The notes: generated by a model from the letters alone, not told the origin. 64,000 nt of DNA from Pseudomonas sp. G34 (GCF_031119625.1 NZ_JAVHZV010000017.1:124001-188000); one strand, 5' to 3'; numbered from the stretch's first letter, positions 52,525 through 62,103 are shown. Made by a program: numbers and translations.

Positions 52525-53997
52525 ATGGTTCCCGTAATTGCCCTGGTGGGCCGGCCGAACGTCGGCAAATCCACCTTGTTCAACCGCCTGACCCGCACCC
52601 GCGACGCGATCGTCGGGGATCTTTCCGGGCTGACCCGCGACCGCCAGTACGGCGAGGCCAAGTGGCAGGGGCGCACCTATATCGTGATCGACACCGGCGG
52701 TATCTCCGGTGACGAGGAAGGCATCGACGCGAAGATGGCCGAGCAGTCCCTGCAGGCCATCGAGGAAGCCGACGCCGTGCTGTTCCTGGTCGACGCCCGT
52801 GCCGGGTTGTCCGCCTCCGACCAGATGATTGGCGAGCACCTGCGCAAGCGCAACAAGCGCAGCTTCCTGGTGGTCAACAAGGTCGACAACCTCGACCCGG
52901 ACCTGGCCCGCGCCGAGTTCTCGCCGCTGGGCATGGGCGAGGCCCTGCCGATCGCCGGCGCCCATGGCCGTGGCATCACCCAGATGCTCGAAGCCGCCCT
53001 GGGCAGCTTTCCCAAGGATGCCGGCGAGCCGGAAGAGGGCGAGGAGGCCGAGGAAGTCGCCGAGGGCGAGGAAGCCAAGCGCATTCCCGGCCCGAGCGAG
53101 AAGGACGGCATCAAGCTGGCCATCATCGGCCGCCCCAACGTCGGCAAGTCGACCCTGGTCAACCGCATGCTCGGTGAGGATCGGGTCATCGTCTACGATC
53201 AGGCCGGCACCACCCGCGACAGCATCTACATCCCCTTCGAGCGTGACGACGAGAAGTACACGCTGATCGACACCGCCGGCGTGCGCCGCCGCGGCAAGAT
53301 CTTCGAAGCGGTGGAAAAGTTCTCGGTGGTCAAGACCCTGCAGGCCATCCAGGACGCCAACGTGGTGGTGTTCGTCATGGACGCCCGCGAAGGGGTGGTC
53401 GACCACGACCTCAACCTGCTCGGCTTCGTGCTCGAGAGCGGCCGCGCGCTGGTCATCGCACTGAACAAATGGGACGGCATGGAGCCCAGCGAGCGCGATT
53501 ACGTGAAGACCGAGCTGCAACGCCGGCTGTTCTTCGTCGACTTCGCCGATATCCACTTCATCTCGGCGCTGCACGGCACCGGCGTTGGCCATCTGTACAA
53601 GTCGGTGCAGGCCTCGTTCAAGTCGGCGATCACCCGCTGGCCGACCAGCCGCCTGACGCAGATCCTCGAGGACGCCGTGCAGGAGCACCAGCCGCCGCTG
53701 GTCAACGGTCGCCGCATCAAGCTGCGCTATGCCCACCTCGGTGGTGCCAACCCGCCGCTGATCGTGATCCACGGTAACCAGGTCGACGCCGTGCCGCGCG
53801 CCTATTCCCGTTACCTGGAAAACACCTACCGGCGCGTGCTCAAGCTGGTCGGTACGCCGATCCGTATCGAGTACAAGGGTGGCGAGAACCCCTACGAGGG
53901 CAACAAGAACACCCTGACCGACCGCCAGGTGAACAAGAAACGCCGCCTGATGAGCCACCACAAGAAGGCCGAGAAGAAGCGCAAGGACAAGCGCTGA
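52525..53997 (+). CDS. der: ribosome-associated GTPase Der (EngA)
   Basis: The 490-residue GTPase has two tandem G domains, each with a P-loop ([14 protein letters not shown] and [14 protein letters not shown]), and NKVD and NKWD guanine-specificity motifs. An acidic linker ([17 protein letters not shown]) and a C-terminal KH-like domain with a basic tail follow. It is needed for 50S subunit assembly. The start at 52525 gives [12 protein letters not shown]. Confidence 0.97.
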   Translation: MVPVIALVGRPNVGKSTLFNRLTRTRDAIVGDLSGLTRDRQYGEAKWQGRTYIVIDTGGISGDEEGIDAKMAEQSLQAIEEADAVLFLVDARAGLSASDQMIGEHLRKRNKRSFLVVNKVDNLDPDLARAEFSPLGMGEALPIAGAHGRGITQMLEAALGSFPKDAGEPEEGEEAEEVAEGEEAKRIPGPSEKDGIKLAIIGRPNVGKSTLVNRMLGEDRVIVYDQAGTTRDSIYIPFERDDEKYTLIDTAGVRRRGKIFEAVEKFSVVKTLQAIQDANVVVFVMDAREGVVDHDLNLLGFVLESGRALVIALNKWDGMEPSERDYVKTELQRRLFFVDFADIHFISALHGTGVGHLYKSVQASFKSAITRWPTSRLTQILEDAVQEHQPPLVNGRRIKLRYAHLGGANPPLIVIHGNQVDAVPRAYSRYLENTYRRVLKLVGTPIRIEYKGGENPYEGNKNTLTDRQVNKKRRLMSHHKKAEKKRKDKR

Positions 53998-54028
53998 CAG
54001 CTGGCGGTATTCAGCCGTTGGTAAAGGA

Positions 54029-54061
54029 GGGGTAGCTACAGGCGTAGCTGCCCCTTTTTTC
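54029..54061 (+). terminator. Rho-independent terminator after der
   Basis: GGGGTAGCTAC pairs with GTAGCTGCCCC (one mismatch) across AGGC, followed by a T-run to 54060. It ends the long isc-to-der housekeeping block. Confidence 0.9.
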
Positions 54062-54205
54062 ATTTTGGCGCTCTTGCGCGGTTCAGGTTGACCGGCATCC
54101 ATTTCTTGGTTGCCGCTACCTGGGGTGAACGAAAAAAGCGCGGGCACTCTCTGCCGTTTCAGACCACTAACCCAGAACCCCATCGCCACAGGTAAGGAAT
54201 TCACG

Positions 54206-54883
54206 ATGAACGTACTGATGGTACTCACCTCCCACGACCAGCTCGGCAACACCGGTGCGAAGACCGGCTTCTGGCTCGAAGAGTTCGCCGCGCCTTACTA
54301 CGTGTTCAAGGATGCCGGCGCCACGATCACCCTGGCGTCCCCGGCTGGCGGCCAGCCGCCGCTGGACCCGAAAAGCGACGCAGCGGATGCGCAGACCGAT
54401 GCCACCCGCCGCTTCAAGGCCGATGCCGAAGCGCAGCGCCAGTTGGCCAGCACCGTCAAGCTCGCCTCGGTGAACCAGCAGGACTTCGACACCGTGTTCT
54501 ACCCAGGCGGCCACGGCCCACTGTGGGACCTGGCCGAGTCGCCCGAGTCGATCGCCCTGATCGAAGCCTTCGAGCGTGCCGGCAAGCCGATTGGTTTCGT
54601 TTGCCATGCGCCGGGTGCGCTGCGCCACGTCAAGGCGGCCGACGGCAGCCCGCTGATCAAGGGCCGTCGGGTCACCGGTTTCAGCAACAGCGAAGAGGCC
54701 GGCGTGCAGCTCACCGACGTGGTGCCGTTTCTGATCGAGGACGAGTTCCAGAAGCTCGGCGGCCAGTATGAGAAGGGTGAGGACTGGGGCTCGTTCGTGA
54801 TCGAGGATGGCAAGCTGGTCACCGGCCAGAACCCGGCCAGTTCCGAAGCCGCCGCCGAGGCCTTGCTGGCGCAGCTCAAGTAA
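54206..54883 (+). CDS. DJ-1/PfpI-type GATase1-like protein
   Basis: This 225-residue protein of the DJ-1/PfpI superfamily starts MNVLMVLTSHDQLGNTGAKT. The nucleophile-elbow Cys and neighbouring His lie in GFVCHAPGALRHVK, and the conserved region DTVFYPGGHGPLWDLAE precedes it. Related proteins act as glyoxalase III/D-lactate dehydratases or deglycase-like enzymes against reactive carbonyls. AGGTAAGGA precedes the ATG. It stands alone between der and the siderophore receptor. Confidence 0.9.
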   Translation: MNVLMVLTSHDQLGNTGAKTGFWLEEFAAPYYVFKDAGATITLASPAGGQPPLDPKSDAADAQTDATRRFKADAEAQRQLASTVKLASVNQQDFDTVFYPGGHGPLWDLAESPESIALIEAFERAGKPIGFVCHAPGALRHVKAADGSPLIKGRRVTGFSNSEEAGVQLTDVVPFLIEDEFQKLGGQYEKGEDWGSFVIEDGKLVTGQNPASSEAAAEALLAQLK

Positions 54884-54974
54884 TCGGTAAGCGGCGGCAT
54901 CGCCACCACGACGGGCGATGCCGCCCTTGCTGATGCGGCGACGCCTCGAGGTAAGGGTGATTATCTAATGCAAT

Positions 54975-54989
54975 TGTGAGTCAGTCTCA
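54975..54989. promoter_or_regulatory. possible Fur box upstream of the TonB receptor
   Basis: TGTGAGTCAGTCTCA agrees with about 11 of the 14 defined positions of a Pseudomonas Fur half-palindrome pair (TGAGAATnATTCTCA). It lies 43 bp before the receptor ATG. It is degenerate but correctly placed, so iron repression is likely. Confidence 0.5.
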
Positions 54990-55032
54990 GCTGGATTAGA
55001 ATCGCGGCCCTTCTCCCTGAGGATTACCTCCC

Positions 55033-57156
55033 ATGCGTTGGCGTCGTGCTTCCATCTGCCTGTTGTCGCTGTGTTCCGTCGGCGTTCATGCCGCTTCGCT
55101 GACCGTGCCGGATGACGGCACGCTGGAGCTGCCCGACTCCGTCGTCACCGGCTCTGCAGAGAGCGCCACCGGCCCGGTTCAGGGCTACGCGGCGACTCGC
55201 TCGGCCAGCGCCACGCGCACCGATACCGCCCTGCACGAAACGCCCCAGTCGGTCAGCGTGGTACCGCGCGACGTGATCGACGACATCTCCGCCACCCGCC
55301 TGCAGCAGGCGCTGGACCAGGCCGGCGGCGTTGGCCGCGCCAACAACTTTGGCGGCCAGGGGCTGACCAACTTCACGGTGCGCGGCTTCACCTCCGCCGA
55401 GTTCTATCGCAACGGCTTCCCGATCAACCGCGGTTATCCCAACTCGCCGGATGCCAACACCCTGGAACGCGTGGAAGTGCTGCGCGGCCCTGCGGCCACC
55501 CTGTATGGCCGTGGCGACCCCGGCGGTACCTTCAACGTGGTCACCAAGCAGCCGCTGGACGAGCAGCGCACCACCGTCGGCAGCCAGTTCACCGACCAGG
55601 GCCTGCGCCGTGGCACGCTGGACACCAGCGGCCCGCTGGACGAAGAAGGCCGCCTGGCCTATCGCCTGAACGTGGTGGGCGAGGGCGGCGACAGCTTCCG
55701 TGACGATGTGGAGAGCGAGCGCTATGGCATCGCCCCGGTGCTCAGCTGGCAGGTGACCGACGCCACGCGCATCACCCTCGAGGGTGATTTCATGCGTAAC
55801 AACCACCCGCTCGACCGTGGCCTCACGCACTTCCCCGGGCAGCGCGGCACGCCCAGCCATTCGACTTATTACTGGGAGAAGGGCACCGACAACAAGCTGC
55901 ACAACGACAACGACATGGTGCAGTTGCGTTTCGAGCACCAGCTCAATGACGACTGGTCGCTGGCCGGTGGTTATCAGTACCTGGACGGTTCCCTCAAGGG
56001 TAATGCGGTCGAGGCCAACGGCATCGCTGCCGATGGTGTGACACTGGGCCGTAACTTCAGCTACCGCAAGCTGGAATGGACCGACCACAACTACCAGCTG
56101 AACCTGACCGGCCACTTCGAGACGGCGGGCCTGGCCCACACCCTGATCACCGGCGTGGAGTACGAGGATTACGACTACCGCTCGATCATCAGCCGCTCGC
56201 CGGGTGGGCTCACGGATTATCCGGTGAATATCTTCGATCCGGTGCTTGGCCAGCCGCGCCCAGCGCTGACCCGCACGCCGACCCATGACCATGAAACCCT
56301 GAAGACCTGGGCCGCCTTCGTGCAGGACCAGATCGCGCTGACCGAGCGCCTCAAGGTGCTGGGCGGCGTGCGCCTGGAGCGCTTCGAGCATCAATACGAT
56401 GACTTGCGGGTAAACAACGCAGACTGGCAAAAGGCCGACAACGCCGTGACCCCGCGTGTGGGCGTCATCTATGACCTGACCGACAGCGTCGCCGTCTACG
56501 CCAACGCTTCCAAATCCTTCAAGCCCAACTCCGGCGCGGCGCGCCTGGGTGGCGGCTTCGACCCGGAAGAAGGCAAGGCCTACGAGCTGGGTATGAAGTG
56601 GGCGGCGCTGGATGGTTTGCTGAATATCGATACCGCGGTATTCCACACCATCAAGGAAAACGTGCAAACCCCCGACCCGGTCGATCCCAACTTCCGCATT
56701 GCCGCGGGAGAAGTGCGCAGCCGTGGTTTCGAGGTCAACGTGGCGGGCGAACTGACACCTGAATGGCGGGTGATCGGCGGCTACGCCTATGTGGATGCCG
56801 AGGTCACGCGGGACAGCACGCTGCCCAAAGGCACCCACCTGGCCAATATCCCGCGCAACGCCTTCAACCTGCTTAGCGTCTACGAGTTCCGCGATGGCTT
56901 CTGGCGTGGCCTGGGCCTGGGCGCCAACCTCAAGTACGTGGACCAGCGTGCCGGGCAGACCGCCGCGAACACCTTCACCATGGACGACTACACCGTCACC
57001 GACCTGCTGAGCTTCTACAAGGTCAACGAGCAGCTGCGCCTCAACCTGGACGTGCGCAACGTGTTCAACAAGGGCTACGAAGAAAGCTCGTGGAACAACT
57101 ACGCCTACCCGGGCGAGCCACGCACCGTGCAGACCGGCTTCACCTACACCTTCTGA
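55033..57156 (+). CDS. TonB-dependent siderophore receptor
   Basis: The 707-residue outer-membrane receptor has a signal peptide ending near VGVHAAS. A plug domain follows, with ETPQSVSVVPRDVIDDISAT and RVEVLRGPAATLYGRGDPGG, and then a 22-strand barrel closing in NTAYPGEPRTVQTGFTYTF-like sequence (YPGEPRTVQTGFTYTF) with a C-terminal Phe. It belongs to the siderophore (FhuE/FpvA-like) TonB family but lacks the N-terminal signalling domain, so it does not signal to an anti-sigma factor. The ligand is unknown. A convergent FecBCD-type ABC transporter follows. Confidence 0.92.
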   Translation: MRWRRASICLLSLCSVGVHAASLTVPDDGTLELPDSVVTGSAESATGPVQGYAATRSASATRTDTALHETPQSVSVVPRDVIDDISATRLQQALDQAGGVGRANNFGGQGLTNFTVRGFTSAEFYRNGFPINRGYPNSPDANTLERVEVLRGPAATLYGRGDPGGTFNVVTKQPLDEQRTTVGSQFTDQGLRRGTLDTSGPLDEEGRLAYRLNVVGEGGDSFRDDVESERYGIAPVLSWQVTDATRITLEGDFMRNNHPLDRGLTHFPGQRGTPSHSTYYWEKGTDNKLHNDNDMVQLRFEHQLNDDWSLAGGYQYLDGSLKGNAVEANGIAADGVTLGRNFSYRKLEWTDHNYQLNLTGHFETAGLAHTLITGVEYEDYDYRSIISRSPGGLTDYPVNIFDPVLGQPRPALTRTPTHDHETLKTWAAFVQDQIALTERLKVLGGVRLERFEHQYDDLRVNNADWQKADNAVTPRVGVIYDLTDSVAVYANASKSFKPNSGAARLGGGFDPEEGKAYELGMKWAALDGLLNIDTAVFHTIKENVQTPDPVDPNFRIAAGEVRSRGFEVNVAGELTPEWRVIGGYAYVDAEVTRDSTLPKGTHLANIPRNAFNLLSVYEFRDGFWRGLGLGANLKYVDQRAGQTAANTFTMDDYTVTDLLSFYKVNEQLRLNLDVRNVFNKGYEESSWNNYAYPGEPRTVQTGFTYTF

Positions 57157-57168
57157 TCACCCGTGGCG

Positions 57169-57385
57169 CTCAGAACCTGTTCATGATCTTTCAGGTCAGA
57201 TTCGTCGATTTTGGCAGCTAAGCGGCGGAAACAGCCGTTCTCTATGTAGGGTGGATGACGCTCTTTTCATCCACCATTGCGATCGCAGAGCGGTGGACGG
57301 ATGAAGCGTCGTCCACCCTACGACAGGCCGCTTTTGCCTTTTAGTTGCCGCTTCATGCGCATAAAGATCGTGAACAGGTTCTCAG
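57169..57385. mobile_element. 207-bp MITE-like inverted-repeat element with CTCAG flanks
   Basis: AACCTGTTCATGATCTTT (57174-57191) and its near-perfect reverse complement at 57363-57380 (17 of 18) end the element. Inside, 57246-57275 and 57292-57321 form a second inverted pair. CTCAG flanks both ends (57169-57173, 57381-57385) and could be a target duplication. No transposase is encoded. Confidence 0.7.
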
Positions 57386-58173
57386 GCGAAGGCCTGAGCG
57401 CTTAGCGGTTGCACCACCGGCCGCCCCTGACGGTCCTTCAGAATATCCACCGCCACGCCATAGGTGCTCTGCAGCAACTCTGCGGTGACGATATCGCCTG
57501 GGTGGCCGCTGGCGGCCAGCGTGCCGTCGACCAATACCAGCAGGTTGTCGGCGTACTGGCAGGCCAGGTTCAGGTCATGCAGCACCACCACGGTCACTAG
57601 GTTGCGGCTGCGGGTTTCCTGGCGCACGCGGTCGAGCAGGGCGATCTGGTGGCGCAGATCCAGAGCGCTGACCGGCTCGTCGAGCAGCATCACCTGCGGT
57701 TCGCGCATCAGCACCTGGGCGAAGAATGCCATCTGCCGCTGCCCGCCACTCAGCGAGCCAATGCCGCGCCCGGCCAGGTGGGCGATACCGACCTGGGTGA
57801 GCTTCTCCATGGCGCGCTGCAGCAGCGCGTCGTCGAGGCGCAGGCCGATCTGGCCAAGATTGCCCAGCACCACCACTTCGAGCACCGACAGCGACACCTC
57901 GGTGCTGCAGTCCTGGGGCATATAGGCGAAGTCACGCCGCCAGGCTTCCAGTACGCGGCGATTTGGCGCCTGGGCGCCGCGGCTGTGCTCGCCATGGGTG
58001 ATGGCACCGCCGGCCAGCGGCAGGTCACCGGCCATGGCGCGCAACAGGGTGGTCTTGCCGGTGCCGTTGGGGCCCAGCACCACATGGATGGCGCCCGGCT
58101 GCAGGGTGGTGCTCAGGCCGTTGAGGATGGTGCGCCCGGAGCGGGCCAGGGCGAGGTTGTCGAGCTGGATCAT
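57382..58173 (-). CDS. FecE-type iron/siderophore ABC transporter ATPase
   Basis: The 263-residue cytoplasmic ATPase has Walker A (LGPNGTGKTTLLRAM), the ABC signature (LSGGQRQMAFF), Walker B (VMLLDEPVSALD) and an H-loop (VVLHDLNLA). It drives uptake of an iron chelate or similar compound. It overlaps the permease gene by 4 bases. Its stop codon lies within the possible target duplication of the 207-bp repeat element. Confidence 0.94.
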   Translation of the reverse strand: MIQLDNLALARSGRTILNGLSTTLQPGAIHVVLGPNGTGKTTLLRAMAGDLPLAGGAITHGEHSRGAQAPNRRVLEAWRRDFAYMPQDCSTEVSLSVLEVVVLGNLGQIGLRLDDALLQRAMEKLTQVGIAHLAGRGIGSLSGGQRQMAFFAQVLMREPQVMLLDEPVSALDLRHQIALLDRVRQETRSRNLVTVVVLHDLNLACQYADNLLVLVDGTLAASGHPGDIVTAELLQSTYGVAVDILKDRQGRPVVQPLSAQAFA

Positions 58174-59240
58174 GTGCGGCCTCGCTGGGGGGCGAAGATC
58201 AGCCAGAGCAGGAACGGCACGCCGACGATGGCGGTGACGATGCCGATGGGAAACAGCGCGCCCGGCACGATGGATTTGGACAGTACCGAGGCCGCCGACA
58301 GCATGAAGGCGCCACAGATGGCCGACAGCGGCAGCAAAAAGCGCTGGTCCTCGCCGACCAGCATCCGCGCGATATGCGGCGACACCAGGCCAACGAAACC
58401 GATCACGCCGACGAAGCTGGTCGCCGTGGCAGTCATCACCGCCACCAGAATCAGGATCTTCAGGCGCAGCACGCGGATGTTCACGCCCAGGCTCACCGCA
58501 CGGGTTTCGCCGAGGCTCAGGGCCGCCAGCTTCCAGGCGTCACCCATGAGGATCACGCAGCAGACCAGGGTTACCCCGGCGGTGATGCTCAGGGTCGTCC
58601 AGGTCGCTTTGCCGAGGTTGCCGAACAGCCAGAACAGGATCTGCTGCGACAGCTCCGGCGAAGACAGGAACTGCACCAGCGACAGCAGCGACTGGAACAG
58701 GAACAGCATGGCGATGCCGCCGAGGATGATCGTGTGGCTGCCGGCGTGGCGCAGGGTGGCCAACGCGAACAGGAACACCACCGCCAGCATCGAACAGGCG
58801 AAGGCGCCCAGCGGCACGCCGATCAGCGGGCCGAGGCCGAAGCTGCCAAAGGCCAGGCTCAGCGCCGCACCAAAGCCGGCCGCGGCGGCCATGCCCAGGG
58901 TGTAGGGGCTGGCCATGGGGTTGTTGAGCAGGGTCTGCATCTGCGCGCCACCGGCGCCGAGCGCCGCGCCGACGGCCAGCGCCATCAGCGCCACGGGCAG
59001 GCGCAGGTCATGCACGATGGTATCGGTCATCGCCGCACGCTCGCCGATGTTCAGCAGCGAGCGCAGCACGTCCCACGGCGAGAGCATCGACGGACCGGTG
59101 GCGATATCCAGCACCAGGCAGGCGCCGCACAGCAGGGTGAACAGCAGGCAGTTGCGCCAGCGCTTGCGCTCGCGCAGGCGGTGTTCGGCGATGGCCTCGC
59201 GCTCGAGCGGCGAGAGGTTCAGGGCGTTTTGCTCATTCAT
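58170..59240 (-). CDS. FecCD-type ABC transporter permease
   Basis: The 356-residue BtuC/FecD-like permease has about 10 membrane helices and family motifs such as LPVALMALAVGAALGAGGAQ, NPMASPYTLGMAAAAGFGA and VGLVSPHIARMLVGEDQRF. The ATG at 59240 gives MNEQNALNLSPLEREA, fitting the family. The frame extends upstream across the binding-protein gene without plausible sequence. It overlaps the solute-binding gene by 8 bases. Confidence 0.94.
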   Translation of the reverse strand: MNEQNALNLSPLEREAIAEHRLRERKRWRNCLLFTLLCGACLVLDIATGPSMLSPWDVLRSLLNIGERAAMTDTIVHDLRLPVALMALAVGAALGAGGAQMQTLLNNPMASPYTLGMAAAAGFGAALSLAFGSFGLGPLIGVPLGAFACSMLAVVFLFALATLRHAGSHTIILGGIAMLFLFQSLLSLVQFLSSPELSQQILFWLFGNLGKATWTTLSITAGVTLVCCVILMGDAWKLAALSLGETRAVSLGVNIRVLRLKILILVAVMTATATSFVGVIGFVGLVSPHIARMLVGEDQRFLLPLSAICGAFMLSAASVLSKSIVPGALFPIGIVTAIVGVPFLLWLIFAPQRGRT

Positions 59241-60333
59241 GGGCGCTGATGGCATAGGTGCCCTCGAACGGGATCGGCAGGTACTTGCGGTAGTAATCCA
59301 TGTAGTTGGCCATCGGATCCAGGTCGGCGAACAGGTCCGGGTACAGCTGCTTGGCGATGAACTGCAGCAGGGCGAAGTCGCCCAGGCTGCGCGAGCTGCC
59401 CTGGTAAACGCCGTACAAACGACCATCACGAATCGCCGGCAGTTCCGCCCAGCCCGGGCGCGAGGCGAAGGCCAGCAGCTGCTTGCGCGCCGTGGCTTGG
59501 TCTACCCCTGGGCCCATGGACAGGGCAGCGGGGTTGCTGTTGTCTTCACGGCCGGAAATGATGATCACCTCCGGGCGCGCCACCAGCACCTGCTCCGGGT
59601 TGATCTGGCCCCAGGCCTGCACGTACGGCGCGGCAATATTGTCACCGCCGACCGCGGCGGCCATGGCGCCCCACATGTTGTTGCCGTAGGTGAAGGAGTA
59701 TTCGGCCGGGCCCTTGTTGCCGAACTCGATATAGATGCGCGGCTTGGGCTTGTTGGCCTTGGCGATGCGCGCCTCGATATCCTTGACCGCCGCGCTGTAC
59801 AGATCAGCCAGTTCACGGGCGCGGGCCTGCTGGCCGGTCACTTCACCGAGCAGCAGGGTGGAGTTCACGTGGCGCTCCAGGGTCTGGGCGTTGTAGTCGA
59901 TCACCAGCACCGGCACGCCGGCCTTCTCCAGCCGCGCGACCTCATCGGGCAGCGCCTTGAATTGCCAATCGGTCAGCACCAGCAGATCCGGCTCCAGGCT
60001 CAGTACCTTCTCGACCGAGAAGCTCTGGGTCTCCACCTCGCCGACATCGGCCAGGGTGTCCAGCTTCGGGTAATGCGCGACATAACGCTTCCAGTTCTCC
60101 GGCACCTTGCGCTCCCAGGCCCCGCGGGAAATCCCTACCACCGAGTCGAACGCCTGCTCGCCACCGACGGCCGCGTAATCCTCGAAGTTGAACCCCAGCA
60201 CCACCCGCTTGGCCGGCAACGTCACCGTCACATTACGGCCCAGCACATCGACCACCTGCCCGGCGTGACAAAGGCTAGAAAAAAGCAAAGCAATAAGCAT
60301 TACTACTAACGTGCGCAAGGAAGGATTGGTCAT
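59233..60333 (-). CDS. FecB/BtuF-type iron-chelate binding protein
   Basis: The 366-residue periplasmic binding protein has a signal peptide (LVVMLIALLFSSLCHA) and a Peripla_BP_2 domain with RVVLGFNFEDYAAVGGEQAF, SLEPDLLVLTDWQFKALP and IIISGREDNSNP. ATG 60333 is preceded by AGGAACG; an in-frame Met 11 codons upstream is less likely. The TonB receptor in the neighbourhood is a plausible source of the ligand. The predicted promoter region is short (113 bp to a terminator) and shows no obvious riboswitch. Confidence 0.9.
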   Translation of the reverse strand: MTNPSLRTLVVMLIALLFSSLCHAGQVVDVLGRNVTVTLPAKRVVLGFNFEDYAAVGGEQAFDSVVGISRGAWERKVPENWKRYVAHYPKLDTLADVGEVETQSFSVEKVLSLEPDLLVLTDWQFKALPDEVARLEKAGVPVLVIDYNAQTLERHVNSTLLLGEVTGQQARARELADLYSAAVKDIEARIAKANKPKPRIYIEFGNKGPAEYSFTYGNNMWGAMAAAVGGDNIAAPYVQAWGQINPEQVLVARPEVIIISGREDNSNPAALSMGPGVDQATARKQLLAFASRPGWAELPAIRDGRLYGVYQGSSRSLGDFALLQFIAKQLYPDLFADLDPMANYMDYYRKYLPIPFEGTYAISAHE

Positions 60334-60476
60334 CTGTCTGGTCGTTCCTGTAATCGATGGGTGCATTCTACCCTGATCACAGCCGGCCAGCGATTCGAGC
60401 CGTGCCTCTGCACGTGGCGGCTCCAGCCAGAGCGCTCAAGTACGGCGGCATGCAACCGGACAGCCCGCAGCGTCCG

Positions 60477-60503
60477 TAAAAAAAGCCCTGCTAGAGCAGG
60501 GCT
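60477..60503 (-). terminator. Rho-independent terminator after the DUF2238 gene
   Basis: AGCCCTGC and GCAGGGCT pair around TAGA, and the A-run at 60478-60484 provides the minus-strand T-run. It separates the DUF2238 gene from the ABC operon downstream. Confidence 0.9.
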
Positions 60504-60529
60504 GGAGGCACAGTGAAGCTCAGCCCAGC

Positions 60530-61204
60530 CTAGTCCAAGGGGCGACGGCGCAGCCCCAGGGCGGTTTGCAGGAGCAGGGTGATCAGCGCACCGAGTAGCG
60601 CCAAGGCCATATCTTTCTGTGCATCCCATGGGTCTTCCTGGGTTGCAAGGAATGCCTTGGCTTGATCATTGCCAAGGTATTGGCCGCCCACCCACTCGAT
60701 CAATTCGTAGATTGCCGAGGTGGCCAGAATCAGAGTGACCGCCATCAACGCCAGCCAGCCCCCACGCAGGGGCGTGCGCCGATAAAGAACCTCCCAGAAT
60801 GGAATGAAGAACAGCGCGCCATAACTGAAGTGCACCAGACGATCATACTGATTGCGCTGCCAGCCCATCAGCGAGTCCAGCGAGTGCCCCGTGAGTTGCT
60901 GAATCCACTGCTCATACGGCACCTTGGCATAGGTGAAATGAGCACCCAGTTCGTGTATCCCGATCATCAACAGGATTGCCAGATAAGCCGCGAATGACAG
61001 GCGCAGCGCCCGCCAGGCTGCGGCAAGCCCCAGCAACAGCCCGACCGGCAGCGCATTTTCGAGCAACCAGTCCACCCGGTTATGCGGCGTGATGCCGGAG
61101 CAGATCACGGCCAGCACGGCCAAGGCCAGCAGTATGGAGGCCTGAGGCAGCGTGGCCGTTGGCAGATGTTCATGTTCAGGAGGCGCGGCACGCGTTCTAA
61201 ACAA
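60530..61204 (-). CDS. DUF2238 (YjdF-like) membrane protein
   Basis: The 224-residue protein has six or seven membrane segments and the DUF2238/YjdF pattern: GIHELGAHFTYAKVPYEQWI, NQYDRLVHFSYGALFFIPFW and SAIYELIEWVGGQYLGNDQA with conserved His, Glu and Asp residues in the membrane. The function is unknown. The start is TTG at 61204 with AGGGG suitably placed upstream. The conserved charged residues in helices suggest a metal- or proton-linked role, which is speculation. Confidence 0.88.
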   Translation of the reverse strand: MFRTRAAPPEHEHLPTATLPQASILLALAVLAVICSGITPHNRVDWLLENALPVGLLLGLAAAWRALRLSFAAYLAILLMIGIHELGAHFTYAKVPYEQWIQQLTGHSLDSLMGWQRNQYDRLVHFSYGALFFIPFWEVLYRRTPLRGGWLALMAVTLILATSAIYELIEWVGGQYLGNDQAKAFLATQEDPWDAQKDMALALLGALITLLLQTALGLRRRPLD

Positions 61205-61245
61205 GGTAATCCCCTGGGCTTGGCATGGTCAGCGCATCATTCGGG

Positions 61246-62103
61246 TTACAGAATGGGTTTACCACCGGTGACCGCATACCGTGAGCCCGATATGTAGCTG
61301 CCTTCGTCGGAGGCCAGCAGTACGTAGATCGGCGCCACCTCGATCGGCTGGCCCGGCCGGCCCAGGGGTGTCTGCCCACCGAACGAAGTCACCGCCTGCT
61401 GCGGCATCGTCGAGACGATCAGCGGCGTCCAGATCGGGCCGGGGGCCACGCTGTTGACCCGGATGCCCTTGGGCCCGAGCAGTTGCGCGAGGCCGGCGCT
61501 GAAGTTGGCGATTGCGCCCTTGCTGGTTGCATAGGCGAGCAGCATGGGCGTCGGGTCGTCGGAGTTCACCGAGGTGGTGTTGATGATCGAGCCGCCCTGC
61601 GGCATCGAAGGCACCGCCGCCTGGCACAGACGGAACATGGCGGTGATGTTCACGTCGAAGGTTCTCAGCCATTCCTCGTCGGGGATGTCCTCGAGCGATT
61701 GGCGGGTCATCTGGAAGGCCGCATTGTTGACCAGAACATCGATGCGGCCGAAGCGCTCCACGGTCTTCGCCACGGTGTCCTGGCATACCGCCTTGTCGGC
61801 CAGGTCGCCGGGCAGCAACAGGCACTGCCGCCCGGCCTCTTCGACCCACTTGGCGGTTTCGCGGGCGTCTTCATCTTCTTGCCAGTAGGCAATGGCCACG
61901 TCCGCCCCTTCGCGGGCGAAGGCGATGGCCACCGCGCGGCCAATGCCACTGTCGCCACCAGTAATCAGCGCCACCTTGCCTTTGAGCCGGCCGCTGCCGG
62001 TGTAGCTCTGCTCGCCGCAATCCGGCTGTGGCTGCATGTTGCGCTGCGAGCCCGGCACGGGCTGAGGTTGGGCGGGGAACGGTGGAGTCGGGTAGGTACG
62101 CAT
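61246..62103 (-). CDS. SDR-family NAD(P)-dependent oxidoreductase
   Basis: The 285-residue short-chain dehydrogenase has a Pro/Gln-rich N-terminal extension (residues 1-35), as in the YghA/general-stress SDR group. TGGDSGIGRAVAIAF is the cofactor-binding motif, and YATSKGAIANFSAG contains the catalytic Tyr-x3-Lys; VNSVAPGPIWTPL follows. The ATG at 62103 follows GGAGAGA. Substrate unknown; relatives are often induced by osmotic or stationary-phase stress. It is divergent from the basic Rho-N-like gene. Confidence 0.92.
   Translation of the reverse strand: MRTYPTPPFPAQPQPVPGSQRNMQPQPDCGEQSYTGSGRLKGKVALITGGDSGIGRAVAIAFAREGADVAIAYWQEDEDARETAKWVEEAGRQCLLLPGDLADKAVCQDTVAKTVERFGRIDVLVNNAAFQMTRQSLEDIPDEEWLRTFDVNITAMFRLCQAAVPSMPQGGSIINTTSVNSDDPTPMLLAYATSKGAIANFSAGLAQLLGPKGIRVNSVAPGPIWTPLIVSTMPQQAVTSFGGQTPLGRPGQPIEVAPIYVLLASDEGSYISGSRYAVTGGKPIL

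Noticed and set aside
52258-54252. 664-residue open frame on the minus strand
   Set aside because: It is the antisense of der, with der having clear GTPase motifs. In high-GC DNA long antisense frames are expected. The same applies to minus-strand frames at 3171-4781, 7053-8612, 10733-12442, 32751-34406, 39630-41798, 48742-50565 and 55024-56838, and to the plus-strand frame at 15630-17159.
60334-60476. Cobalamin riboswitch upstream of the binding-protein gene
   Set aside because: The conserved B12-box pattern is not seen on the minus strand and the leader is too short.
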